The notes below the pieces were generated by a model. That model had not been told where the DNA came from, did no database searches, and saw only the letters and a program-made list of their open reading frames with translations. The translations under genes and the position numbers were made by a program. From Prevotellaceae bacterium (GTDB lineage: Bacteria; Bacteroidota; Bacteroidia; Bacteroidales; Bacteroidaceae): a DNA stretch of 10,607 nt. The stretch's first letter is position 1, and every line of letters begins with the position of its first letter. This document shows, piece after piece, positions 1 to 6,849 of the stretch. Location: assembly GCA_022508685.1 (NCBI GenBank), contig JAFLUS010000039.1, positions 1-10,607 on the forward strand, in the 5' to 3' direction.

Positions 1-100
1 TTAACATTTCACCAACTCCATCGAGGGCGTTGTGCCAACTGCTATATTGCTACCAGTACCATTGATAGACAATAAAAATGGTTAAAATTCATTTTTCCAT
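1..100. other. Window edge, no assignable gene
   Basis: I see no gene with a start here. One plus-strand frame is open from base 1 to a TAA at 73-75 and could be the last 24 codons of a gene entering from the left, but the peptide resembles nothing I recognise. A minus-strand frame is also open from 81 down to a stop at 1-3 but is closed by a stop just upstream. An A/T-rich inverted repeat, AAAATGG (75-81) and CCATTTT (97-103) with a 15-nt spacer, runs into the -33 element of the next promoter. It could be a weak terminator hairpin or an operator. Nothing decides between these. Confidence 0.25.
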
Positions 101-131
101 TTTGTATTGTGCTCGCTTATCCGTACCTTTG
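101..131 (+). promoter_or_regulatory. Bacteroidetes housekeeping promoter, consensus match
   Basis: TTTG at 101-104, a 19-nt spacer, then TACCTTTG at 124-131. This matches the known Bacteroidetes primary sigma-factor promoter (-33 TTTG, -7 TAnnTTTG) exactly, including spacing, and is the best promoter match in the window. Transcription would begin near position 138. No open reading frame starts in the next 150 bases, and the outer-membrane protein gene at 509 has its own promoter-leader at 405-508. I infer that this promoter makes the structured RNA described next. Confidence 0.65.
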
Positions 132-137
132 CCGATG

Positions 138-400
138 AATTGGTAAAAAAAGTATGTGCCTATGAAGTAAATCATTGTGAGCAAAAGACATATAGAAAGG
201 AAGCGTTAACTTTTTGAAGTTGCATCTCGGGTAATTGGGGAATTAGCAGAGGGCAGTCAAACGAAGAAGTTGATGCTCACGCCTTTGGCGTGGGCTTTTA
301 CTCGTAAGTGACTGCCATGGTTATCCCCAATACCTCCGAGAGCATTGACGAAGTGATGAGCCCGCGTTTCTTTATCTGTCTGATGAACAGGGCTTTGAAC
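138..400 (+). ncRNA. Candidate structured non-coding RNA, 6S-like rod
   Basis: The region downstream of the 101-131 promoter folds by eye into one long interrupted hairpin. The outer stem pairs 192-205 with 365-379 (about 14 pairs, some G-U, one bulge). An asymmetric bubble follows (206-224 opposite 342-364). Next, TCTCGG (225-230) pairs with CCGAGA (336-341) and GTA(A)TTGGGGA (231-241) with 324-333; GGCAGTCA (252-259) pairs perfectly with TGACTGCC (309-316); ACGA (261-264) pairs with TCGT (302-305). The apex is a 9-pair hairpin, GCTCACGCC-TTT-GGCGTGGGC (275-295). Closing stem, central bubble and bulged terminal stem are the hallmarks of 6S RNA, which sequesters RNA polymerase, and the core size (about 190 nt) fits. 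That identity is inference. The apical hairpin is followed by TTTT and could instead be an intrinsic terminator of a ~160-nt transcript. The 3' end is uncertain. Confidence 0.42.
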
Positions 401-404
401 ACCA

Positions 405-508
405 TTGCGAAAAAAGGTTATGTAAATTGTCACCTTTGTTGTAGCAAATGTGTTTTACATACGAGATGTCTCACTTATTCACATCATTAAACATTCAAAT
501 TATACACG
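405..508 (+). promoter_or_regulatory. Promoter and 5' leader, copy 1 of a repeated module
   Basis: TTG at 405-407, 23 nt, then CACCTTTG at 431-438 (one mismatch to TAnnTTTG) form a plausible promoter; the spacing is slightly long. The A/T-rich leader before the ATG at 509 has no Shine-Dalgarno site. The module recurs at 10481-10586. Shared identical blocks are GTCACCTTT (429-437), AATGTGTTTT (447-456), ATACGAGATGTCTCACT (459-475) and TTATTCACATCATTAAAC (475-492). The block at 459-475 contains a short inverted repeat, GAGA-TG-TCTC, located roughly +18 from the expected start, so it may be an operator or an RNA element. The two downstream genes probably share regulation. Confidence 0.55.
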
Positions 509-2722
509 ATGAACATCAATAAACGTGGAATGATGCTTGCCGCATTGCTTGTCGCATCGACGGCAACTTGGGCACAAACGCCTGCCGATTCCACATCAAC
601 TGCCACCGATTCCATTGCATGGGACAAGGCGTTGGACGGCGTAACCGTCAAGGCACAACGCCAGTTAGTGAAACAATCCATCGACCGCATTACTTATGAT
701 GTTGCGGCAGATGAAGAATCGCGCACAGCGAACGTGCTCGACATGGTGCGCAAAATGCCGATGGTGTCGGTAGACGGCGAAGACAATATCTTGGTCAAAG
801 GCAACGGCAACTATCGCATCTATCGCAATGGGCATCCCGACCCGAGTCTGTCGCGCAATGCACGCGAAGTGCTGAAAGCCATGCCTGCGTCGGCTGTGAA
901 GCGCATAGAAGTGATTACTGAACCCGGTGCACGCGAAGATGCAGAGGGTGTGAATGCCATTCTTAATATCGTCATGATGGATGCCCGACAGATACAAGGC
1001 GTAACTGGTTCGGTCAGCGGGACTTACACCTCGTTGGGTGCACCACAGGTCAATACGTATCTGGCTGCACAAATGGGCAAAGCCATCGTTTCGGTGGATT
1101 ATGGCTATTCGTATGCGGCGAAGAAAATGCAGAAAAACGAGGGAAATGTTGAGCGCACATACGTCAACACGGGCAATCACGAAATCGGTTCAAGCACGAA
1201 CTACAGTCCGGGCTATATCCACTTTGCCGACGTGAATGCCAGTTACGACATTGATACGCTCAACCTGCTTTCGGCATCATTTGGCGGTTTTTTCTATAAT
1301 TTGAATGCCTACGGCGACACCGAGACGAAAATGTTCGATGCAGAGAATCATCTGCTTTATGCTTACGGCGCCCATTCCCGATTGCCGCAGTTCAGCCATC
1401 ATTCATGGCATGGGCGTCTGGACTATGAACATAAGACACGGCGACAGGGTGAGCAGTTTACGGCATCCTACATGTTTGCGATGACGCGCCAACGGACTGA
1501 CGACGAAACATTTTATACGTCTCTGACAGATGACATGCCGTTTGACTACGCGGGCGTGTTGCAGAGTACGCGTGAGCGTTTCACTGAACATACGTTTCAA
1601 GCCGACTATCTGCGTCCGCTGTGGAAAGGACATCGCGTAGAAACGGGCGCGAAGTACATTCTGCGCAGCAATGGCAGCAACAATGAACAGGCATTCTATG
1701 CGTCAATCCTGCCAACGACATTCACCACCTTCGACCACACAATGAACATTGCAGCAGCCTATGTCGATTATTTTTACGAAGAAGGACGCTGGTCGGCACG
1801 TGCCGGATTGCGTTATGAGCACAGTTATATGAAAGGACACTATCCCGACGGCAGTGCTGCCGATTTCGACAAGCGTCTGAACGATTGGGTGCCGCAGGCA
1901 AGTCTGAAATATCAGTTCAACGACCGCCAGTCGCTGAAATTAGGCTACGTTACCAGCATCACCCGTCCGGGCATTACCTTTCTGAACCCAGCCGTGGTGA
2001 GCCTGCCCCAACAAGTGTCGTATGGTAATGCGCATTTGTCGAGCGAACGTCACCAAAGCCTTACGCTCATGTATTCGTATTTCGGTCAACGGCTTACGCT
2101 TCAACTGGCACCTGCTATGTCGTATACCCACAACGGATTAGGAGCCATTGTCTATGCCGTCGACGATGTGCGTTATAGTACGTTCAGCAATGTCCTCCGC
2201 CAATATCGTTGGCAAATGGAGGGCTATGCGCAGTGGAAACCTATAGATGGTACGACTCTCGTGGCCAACGTGACATTCACCGACAATCATGCGCGACATT
2301 CGGGCTTGCGCCAGCATACGACGTCGGCATTCTACTACGTCAGTCTGGCGCAGCAACTGCCGTGGAAACTGCTTGGCACCATGTACACCTTCGGACAAGC
2401 CGGTCGCAGTCCGCAGACGGTTTATGCCTATACGCAGCCGTGGAACCGTTATGCCATTTCGCTGCAACGCTCGTTCCTGCGTAACGAACGGCTGACGCTT
2501 CGTCTCCATGCCAATTCGCCGTTCCACGTGCGTCAACACTACAAGACGCGGACGACGTTGGGCGATGTCCGCGGTTGGGGTGATGCCGTCAATCGCTCGA
2601 ACGGCAGATATTTTGCACTGACAGCCACATTCCGTTTTGGCAATCTGCAGACAGCCGTGAAGAAAACGTCGAGAACGATAGAGAACAGCGACGTTGTGGG
2701 CGGTATCTCAAAAGGAAATTAG
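509..2722 (+). CDS. Outer-membrane beta-barrel protein, TonB-dependent receptor-like
   Basis: 737 residues. Residues 1-22 form a signal peptide (basic start, hydrophobic core, predicted cleavage after TWA). A short Ser/Thr/Asp-rich linker leads to a plug-like domain at about 42-155. That domain begins with DGVTVKA, which resembles a TonB-box-type sequence, and contains IYRNGHPDPSLSRN and IEVITEPGAREDAEGVNAIL, typical of plugs in the OMP_b-brl_3 group. The remainder (about 165-713) is rich in alternating aromatic strands, consistent with a barrel ending YFALTATFRFGNL. A charged tail of about 24 residues follows, with KKTSRTIENSD. Usual relatives often carry an N-terminal carboxypeptidase-regulatory-like domain before the plug; it is absent here, so this is the short form. 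No SusD partner is adjacent, so a glycan-import role is not supported. The substrate is unknown: it may import a ligand through TonB or have a structural or signalling role. The start is chosen because it gives a complete signal peptide. Confidence 0.85.
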   Translation: MNINKRGMMLAALLVASTATWAQTPADSTSTATDSIAWDKALDGVTVKAQRQLVKQSIDRITYDVAADEESRTANVLDMVRKMPMVSVDGEDNILVKGNGNYRIYRNGHPDPSLSRNAREVLKAMPASAVKRIEVITEPGAREDAEGVNAILNIVMMDARQIQGVTGSVSGTYTSLGAPQVNTYLAAQMGKAIVSVDYGYSYAAKKMQKNEGNVERTYVNTGNHEIGSSTNYSPGYIHFADVNASYDIDTLNLLSASFGGFFYNLNAYGDTETKMFDAENHLLYAYGAHSRLPQFSHHSWHGRLDYEHKTRRQGEQFTASYMFAMTRQRTDDETFYTSLTDDMPFDYAGVLQSTRERFTEHTFQADYLRPLWKGHRVETGAKYILRSNGSNNEQAFYASILPTTFTTFDHTMNIAAAYVDYFYEEGRWSARAGLRYEHSYMKGHYPDGSAADFDKRLNDWVPQASLKYQFNDRQSLKLGYVTSITRPGITFLNPAVVSLPQQVSYGNAHLSSERHQSLTLMYSYFGQRLTLQLAPAMSYTHNGLGAIVYAVDDVRYSTFSNVLRQYRWQMEGYAQWKPIDGTTLVANVTFTDNHARHSGLRQHTTSAFYYVSLAQQLPWKLLGTMYTFGQAGRSPQTVYAYTQPWNRYAISLQRSFLRNERLTLRLHANSPFHVRQHYKTRTTLGDVRGWGDAVNRSNGRYFALTATFRFGNLQTAVKKTSRTIENSDVVGGISKGN

Positions 2723-2729
2723 CGATTTC

Positions 2730-2804
2730 TACCTTTGTTCTGTTGATGCCCGTGAAAAAGTTGATGCGTCACGCCATCGCTTTCTGAATAATTTGCTACC
2801 TTTG
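2730..2804 (+). promoter_or_regulatory. Two TACCTTTG boxes flanking a hairpin
   Basis: TACCTTTG occurs at 2730-2737 and 2797-2804, both exact matches to the Bacteroidetes -7 element; neither has a clear TTTG at the usual distance upstream. The second lies 24 nt before the hydrolase ATG at 2829 and is the better candidate for its promoter. Between them, GATG-CC-CGTGA (2745-2755) can pair with TCACG-C-CATC (2769-2778), nine pairs with a small internal loop and a 13-nt apical loop. This could be a weak terminator for the preceding gene or a leader hairpin if the first box is used. Confidence 0.4.
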
Positions 2805-2828
2805 CACAAGCAAACGAATATAGTGAGA

Positions 2829-3530
2829 ATGAGAACACTATTGTTAATCATTTTACTCTTTGGAGTAGCAAATTGTGTCAGTGCCCAACAGCATGACGAC
2901 AACTTGGCAACGGGCATCGCCGACCCTTTGCAAGGCTTGGTGGTGAATGTGCTGGGCGATTCGTATGTACGCAACCATCGTCGTCCGGTGGAAGAATCGT
3001 GGCACTACAAAGTTGCCGCCATGCATGGTATGCAATACCACAACTATGGCAGGAATGGCGGTTGTGTGGCGTTCGACCGCACTCACCAAGGTTTCGGTCC
3101 TTCACTTTTGGTGCGTTATGCCGATATGGACCCCGATGCCGACTTGGTGCTCATTATTGCCGGTCACAACGACGCAGTAATGGTGGGCATGTCGCGTGAT
3201 TCGTTGGCAATGTTTGCTGATTCGCTCGACCTTTTATTATATAAGGTACGTGCGCAATGCCCGCGTGCGCGAGTGGCGTGGGTCACGCCGTGGTGGGTAA
3301 ATCGTGCAGGATTCAAACCAGTCGTGCGGACGATTCGGAAAGTTTGTCGTCGTCATGGTGTCCCCGTTCTCAACAATTATCGTCGCCGCAGCATGGTGAA
3401 AGTACGTGACGGTGAATTCCGCAAGCGATACTTTCAAGGTGCCGACGACACGGCGCATCTGAATGCCGATGGCCACGACTTGTTTGTGCCTGTGGGCGAT
3501 GCTTTTGTCAAGAAAGTGCTGCAGAAGTAG
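2829..3530 (+). CDS. Secreted SGNH/GDSL-type hydrolase
   Basis: 233 residues. Residues 1-19 are a signal peptide (MRTLLLIILLFG..., likely cleaved after VSA), so the enzyme is exported to the periplasm or beyond; Cys16 is not in a good lipobox. The four SGNH blocks can be read in order: GDSY with nucleophile Ser45, YGRNGG with Gly77, AGHND with Asn114, and DTAH with Asp207 and His210 of the catalytic triad. The family hydrolyses esters (acyl or acetyl groups of sugars, lipids or peptidoglycan); the substrate cannot be read from sequence. The same frame is open upstream to 2694, but that would overlap the previous gene and bury the signal peptide, so the ATG at 2829 is preferred. It lies in the same direction as its neighbours but has its own leader, so it is probably a single-gene unit. 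Confidence 0.85.
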   Translation: MRTLLLIILLFGVANCVSAQQHDDNLATGIADPLQGLVVNVLGDSYVRNHRRPVEESWHYKVAAMHGMQYHNYGRNGGCVAFDRTHQGFGPSLLVRYADMDPDADLVLIIAGHNDAVMVGMSRDSLAMFADSLDLLLYKVRAQCPRARVAWVTPWWVNRAGFKPVVRTIRKVCRRHGVPVLNNYRRRSMVKVRDGEFRKRYFQGADDTAHLNADGHDLFVPVGDAFVKKVLQK

Positions 3531-3535
3531 GTATA

Positions 3536-3562
3536 TATGGCAGATTTTGTGCCATAATGGCG
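3536..3562 (+). promoter_or_regulatory. ATGGC palindrome array upstream of grpE, possible operator or sigma-54-type element
   Basis: TATGGCA (3536-3542), seven bases GATTTTG, then TGCCATA (3550-3556) is a perfect 7+7 inverted repeat. A third half-site, ATGGCG, follows at 3557-3562, so GCCAT-A-ATGGC is itself palindromic. The same bases contain GG-N10-GC (3539-3552), the invariant spacing of sigma-54 promoters, although the downstream half reads GTGC where TTGC is expected. It sits about 107 nt before the grpE start, where a heat-shock control site would be expected. No good TAnnTTTG promoter is visible here. Whether it binds a repressor, RpoN or neither is open. Confidence 0.45.
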
Positions 3563-3606
3563 CAAAAAACGACGTACCGATGCTGTGGAATGAGGTTTGC
3601 TGCAAA

Positions 3607-3623
3607 ATGCACGACAAGTGCAT
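3607..3623 (+). promoter_or_regulatory. Small stem-loop in the grpE leader
   Basis: ATGCAC (3607-3612), GACAA, GTGCAT (3618-3623) is a perfect 6-bp inverted repeat with a 5-nt loop, 45 nt before the grpE ATG. It could fold in the mRNA leader or be a protein-binding site. TGCA also occurs at 3601-3604, just upstream. The function is unknown. Confidence 0.3.
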
Positions 3624-3668
3624 CCGTATTGCACCATTGTTGAAAAGGAAATCAAAAAACGATACGAT

Positions 3669-4238
3669 ATGACTCAAGAAAATCTGGAACAGGAAGAAAA
3701 AGAATTGGAAACAGGCATGGAACAAGATGAAACGTCGGCAGATGCCGATGTGAACACTTCCGATGCTGTTGCTGAAGATACACCGGAAGCGATGTTGGAA
3801 AAGGCTTTGGCACAAGTCGAAGAATATAAAGACAAGTATCTGCGACAAGTGGCGGAGTTCGACAACTATCGTAAGCGTGTGATGAAGGAAAAGGCTGAAT
3901 TGATTAAGAATGGCGGCGAACGCGTAGTGACAGCCATTCTTCCGATTATCGATGACTTTGAACGTGCACGCGACAATATGGATAAGATGGAAGATGTGAA
4001 TGCCGTGAAGGAAGGTGTGGAACTCATTATTGAGAAATTTCTCAATGCGTTGAAGCATGAAGGCGTTGAAAAAATCGACGCTGTGGGTCAGCCTTTCGAT
4101 GTGGACTATCATGAAGCCATTGCCACGGTTCCCGCTCCTTCGGACGACATGAAGGGAAAGGTGCTCGATTGCGTGCAGACAGGTTATATGTTGAAGGACA
4201 AAGTAATTCGTCACGCAAAAGTGGCTGTAGCAAAGTAA
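3669..4238 (+). CDS. grpE: GrpE, nucleotide exchange factor for DnaK
   Basis: 189 residues, normal for the family. GrpE dimers open the DnaK nucleotide cleft to release ADP, resetting the Hsp70 cycle in the cytoplasm. The first ~45 residues are acidic and probably disordered. Residues about 50-90 ([20 protein letters not shown]) form the long helical dimerisation region. The C-terminal beta-domain carries the family signature FDVDYHEAI (143-151) and [16 protein letters not shown] (172-187). The frame runs open to a TTG at 3597, but those extra 24 codons are not GrpE-like and overlap the leader stem-loop, so the ATG at 3669 is chosen. It is followed after one base by dnaJ, so the two are co-transcribed and probably stress-regulated, perhaps through the ATGGC array upstream. 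dnaK is not adjacent. Confidence 0.95.
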   Translation: MTQENLEQEEKELETGMEQDETSADADVNTSDAVAEDTPEAMLEKALAQVEEYKDKYLRQVAEFDNYRKRVMKEKAELIKNGGERVVTAILPIIDDFERARDNMDKMEDVNAVKEGVELIIEKFLNALKHEGVEKIDAVGQPFDVDYHEAIATVPAPSDDMKGKVLDCVQTGYMLKDKVIRHAKVAVAK

Positions 4239-4239
4239 C

Positions 4240-5400
4240 ATGGCAAAGCGCGACTATTACGAAGTGCTTGGCGTGGAGCGTACGGCAAGCGAAGCGGAGA
4301 TAAAGGCTGCATACAAAAAACTGGCTATCAAATATCATCCCGACCGCAATCCCGGCAACAAGGAAGCGGAGGATAAATTCAAGGAAGCGGCAGAAGCCTA
4401 TGAAGTTCTGCATGATGCGCAGAAACGCCAAATGTACGACCGCTTCGGACATGAAGGCGTCAGTGGTGCAGCCGGTGGAGGTGCAGGATTTTCGAATGCT
4501 GAGGATATCTTCTCGGCATTCGGCGACATTTTCGAAAATCTGGGTTTTGGCGGTGGTTTTGGATTCGGTGGCGGCAGAAGTCGTCAACGCCGAAAGCCTG
4601 TGTTCCGCGGACAAGACCAACGTCTGCGCGTAGAACTCGATTTGCAAGAAATCGTGAATGGTACCACCAAAAAATTCAAGGTGAAGAAAGACCTCACTTG
4701 CAGCCATTGTCATGGTAGCGGCAGTGAAGACGGCAAGACGGAAACGTGTACCACCTGCAATGGGCAAGGTGTGGTTATCCGTACGCAACGCACGATGCTC
4801 GGTATGATGCAGACGCAGGATATGTGTCCTGATTGTCATGGCGAAGGGACTGTCATTCGCAATAAATGCCACGAATGTCACGGCGAAGGCGTGAAGAGTG
4901 GGGAAGAAGTCGTAGAAGTCAATTTCCCCGCAGGTTTGGCTGACGGCATGGTGCTGACATTGGAAGGCAAAGGCGGTGCAGGTCGACATAATGGTGTGAA
5001 TGGCGATTTGCAGATTGTCATTCGTGAAAAACCAAACGAAACGTTCATCCGTGATGGAAACGACTTGGTGTATAACTTGCTGTTGTCCATACCATTGGCA
5101 ACCATGGGCGGTGCGATAGAAGTACCGACGATTGACGGAAAGGCTAAAATCAATATAGCACCGGGCACTCAACCGGGTACGGTGTTGCGTCTGAAAGGCA
5201 AAGGCGTTCCCGAAGTGCAGGGCTACAATCGCGGTCAGCGTGGTGACGAAGTCATCAATATCAGTGTCTATATTCCGGAAACCCTTTCAAAGGATGAGAT
5301 GGAAATCATGAAGAAGGCGCAACTCAGCGACAATTTCAAACCGACGGAAAGCGTGAAAAAGACCATCTTCAATAAATTCCGTTCGTATTTCTCTGATTAG
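4240..5400 (+). CDS. dnaJ: DnaJ, Hsp40 cochaperone
   Basis: 386 residues, a full-length type I Hsp40. The J domain (1-70) has the HPD motif at 33-35, which stimulates DnaK ATPase. A Gly/Phe-rich linker spans about 75-113, with repeated GFGGG. The zinc-binding domain has all four CxxCxGxG repeats, with cysteine pairs at 154/157, 170/173, 196/199 and 210/213, so both zinc sites are intact. The C-terminal substrate-binding domains follow to about 355. It delivers unfolded clients to DnaK in the cytoplasm. It starts one base after the grpE stop and ends 8 bases before folC, so translation is probably coupled along the operon. Nothing is missing or odd. Confidence 0.97.
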   Translation: MAKRDYYEVLGVERTASEAEIKAAYKKLAIKYHPDRNPGNKEAEDKFKEAAEAYEVLHDAQKRQMYDRFGHEGVSGAAGGGAGFSNAEDIFSAFGDIFENLGFGGGFGFGGGRSRQRRKPVFRGQDQRLRVELDLQEIVNGTTKKFKVKKDLTCSHCHGSGSEDGKTETCTTCNGQGVVIRTQRTMLGMMQTQDMCPDCHGEGTVIRNKCHECHGEGVKSGEEVVEVNFPAGLADGMVLTLEGKGGAGRHNGVNGDLQIVIREKPNETFIRDGNDLVYNLLLSIPLATMGGAIEVPTIDGKAKINIAPGTQPGTVLRLKGKGVPEVQGYNRGQRGDEVINISVYIPETLSKDEMEIMKKAQLSDNFKPTESVKKTIFNKFRSYFSD

Positions 5401-5408
5401 TGCGCAGA

Positions 5409-6704
5409 ATGACGTACGAACAAACGATACACTATTTATATACGCGTGCCCCATTGTTCCAAAACGTTGGGGCAGGCGCTTATAAGGAAGGGTTGTCAAA
5501 TACACATCTGCTGGATGCGCATTTCGACCATCCGCATCGCCGTTTCAAAACAATTCACGTGGGCGGAACCAATGGTAAAGGTTCTTGCTCGCATACGTTG
5601 GCAGCCATTCTGCAAGAAGCCGGCTATAAGGTCGGACTATACACCTCGCCGCATTTGCTGGATTTCAGAGAAAGAATCAGAGTGAACGGGGTGATGATTC
5701 CGCAACAACGTGTGGTAGATTTCGTGCAAACAGAACGCCATTTCTTCGAACCGCTTCAACCTTCTTTTTTTGAACTGACAACGGCTTTGGCTTTCCTTTA
5801 TTTCGCAGAGCAGAATGTGGATGTCGCCATAGTGGAAGTAGGGTTGGGCGGTCGGCTTGATTGCACGAATATCATCACGCCTGAACTTTCCATCATTACC
5901 AATATCAGTTTCGACCATGTGCAACTGCTGGGTAATACGTTGGCACAGATAGCCTCCGAGAAAGCCGGCATCATCAAGCGGGGCGTACCGGTGGTGATAG
6001 GTGAAACGCATGCGGAAACGCGCAACGTGTTTGTCGCGAAAGCAGAAGAAGTGGGTGTACCGATAGTCTTTGCAGAAGATACCCCCGAGGTTTTGTCGGC
6101 CGATTTTTCGACAAATGGAGGTGTGGATTATCAGACGGCATCATTCGGACAGGTGCATGGTGAATTGGGCGGAGCCTATCAACCGAAGAACATGAATACC
6201 GTGTTGACGGCAGTGCGCATGTTGCAGCAAGCAGGTTTTCAGATTGCACAAACCCATGTAACGGCAGGATGTGCACAAGTGTGCAGCCTAACCGGATTGC
6301 AGGGACGTTGGCAACAAGTGGGCGATGCACCGCGCATATATTGTGACACAGGACACAATGTCGGCGGATTCCGCTACATCGTACAGCAATTGGCCATGCA
6401 GCGTTGCCGACGACTCCGTATCGTGATGGGTATGGTGAACGACAAGGATGTGGAAAGTGTGTTGCAACTATTGCCAAAAGAAGCCTCTTACTATTTCTGT
6501 CAAGCATCGGTGAAACGTTCGTTGGGTAGTGACGAAGTGGCAAGTTTGGCACAACGCCATGGGCTTTGCGGCATGGTTTATCCCACCGTGAGCGAAGCAT
6601 TTGAAGCCGCAAAAGCCGATGCTTCCACCGATGATTTTATTTTTGTGGGCGGCAGCACCTATGTCGTTGCCGATTTATTCCAACATCTCCACAAAAGTGA
6701 ATGA
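5409..6704 (+). CDS. folC: Bifunctional folylpolyglutamate / dihydrofolate synthase
   Basis: 431 residues from the ATG at 5409. A GTG overlapping the dnaJ stop at 5400 would add three residues, but MTYEQT is the usual family start. The enzyme ligates L-glutamate to dihydropteroate and/or tetrahydrofolates using ATP in the cytoplasm. Visible Mur-ligase features are the P-loop GTNGKGS with Lys57, SPHLLDFRERI (80-90), VEVGLGGRLDCTN (142-154), SFDHVQLLGNT (167-177), Lys185 in SEKAG (the position of the carbamylated lysine in relatives), and DTGHN (313-317) in the C-terminal domain, where many relatives have DGAHN. Whether it has dihydrofolate synthase activity as well as polyglutamylation cannot be told from sequence. 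It follows dnaJ by 8 nt and should share its transcript, an arrangement without an obvious functional link. Confidence 0.93.
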   Translation: MTYEQTIHYLYTRAPLFQNVGAGAYKEGLSNTHLLDAHFDHPHRRFKTIHVGGTNGKGSCSHTLAAILQEAGYKVGLYTSPHLLDFRERIRVNGVMIPQQRVVDFVQTERHFFEPLQPSFFELTTALAFLYFAEQNVDVAIVEVGLGGRLDCTNIITPELSIITNISFDHVQLLGNTLAQIASEKAGIIKRGVPVVIGETHAETRNVFVAKAEEVGVPIVFAEDTPEVLSADFSTNGGVDYQTASFGQVHGELGGAYQPKNMNTVLTAVRMLQQAGFQIAQTHVTAGCAQVCSLTGLQGRWQQVGDAPRIYCDTGHNVGGFRYIVQQLAMQRCRRLRIVMGMVNDKDVESVLQLLPKEASYYFCQASVKRSLGSDEVASLAQRHGLCGMVYPTVSEAFEAAKADASTDDFIFVGGSTYVVADLFQHLHKSE

Positions 6705-6758
6705 AAAATGGGCATTGTGGCATGGAAAAAGTAGAAAAAAGATGTTTATGGCAAGTTT

Positions 6759-6790
6759 TTTGAAAATTTCATGTCAATATATTCGTTTTG
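6759..6790 (+). promoter_or_regulatory. Probable promoter of the galactose operon
   Basis: TTTG (6759-6762), a 20-nt spacer and TCGTTTTG (6783-6790, one mismatch to TAnnTTTG). Transcription would start near 6797, giving a leader of about 50 nt that is very A/T-rich and lacks a Shine-Dalgarno site. The 145-bp gap between folC and galM is the only space wide enough for the operon promoter. There is no convincing terminator for folC in it. ACTAATCAT (6833-6841) recurs before galK (9187-9195), a shared A/T-rich initiation context. Confidence 0.38.
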
Positions 6791-6849
6791 CTCAAAAAAA
6801 ATTGTTTTATTTGCATATTGAAATAACATCTAACTAATCATTTAATACA

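Noticed and set aside
275..299. Simple intrinsic terminator (9-bp stem plus TTTT)
   Set aside because: Kept only as an alternative: further complementary arms on both sides of this hairpin fit a larger fold better, and the T-run is only four bases.
308..490. 60-codon plus-strand frame (GTG start, internal ATG at 317)
   Set aside because: It runs through the stems of the RNA candidate and then the promoter-leader copied at 10481. The peptide is not recognisable, and the frame does not extend into the repeated copy as a gene.
2694..2828. Upstream extension of the hydrolase frame
   Set aside because: It would overlap the preceding gene and hide a clear signal peptide. The ATG at 2829 follows a TACCTTTG box at a normal distance.
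3597..3668. Upstream TTG extension of grpE
   Set aside because: The 24 extra codons are unlike GrpE N-termini and overlap a leader stem-loop.
3237..5172. Two long minus-strand open frames (3237-4241 and 4042-5172) opposite grpE and dnaJ
   Set aside because: They lie opposite well-supported conserved genes, overlap each other, and read as low-complexity His/Phe/Cys-rich peptides with no family resemblance. They result from the base composition of the coding strand.
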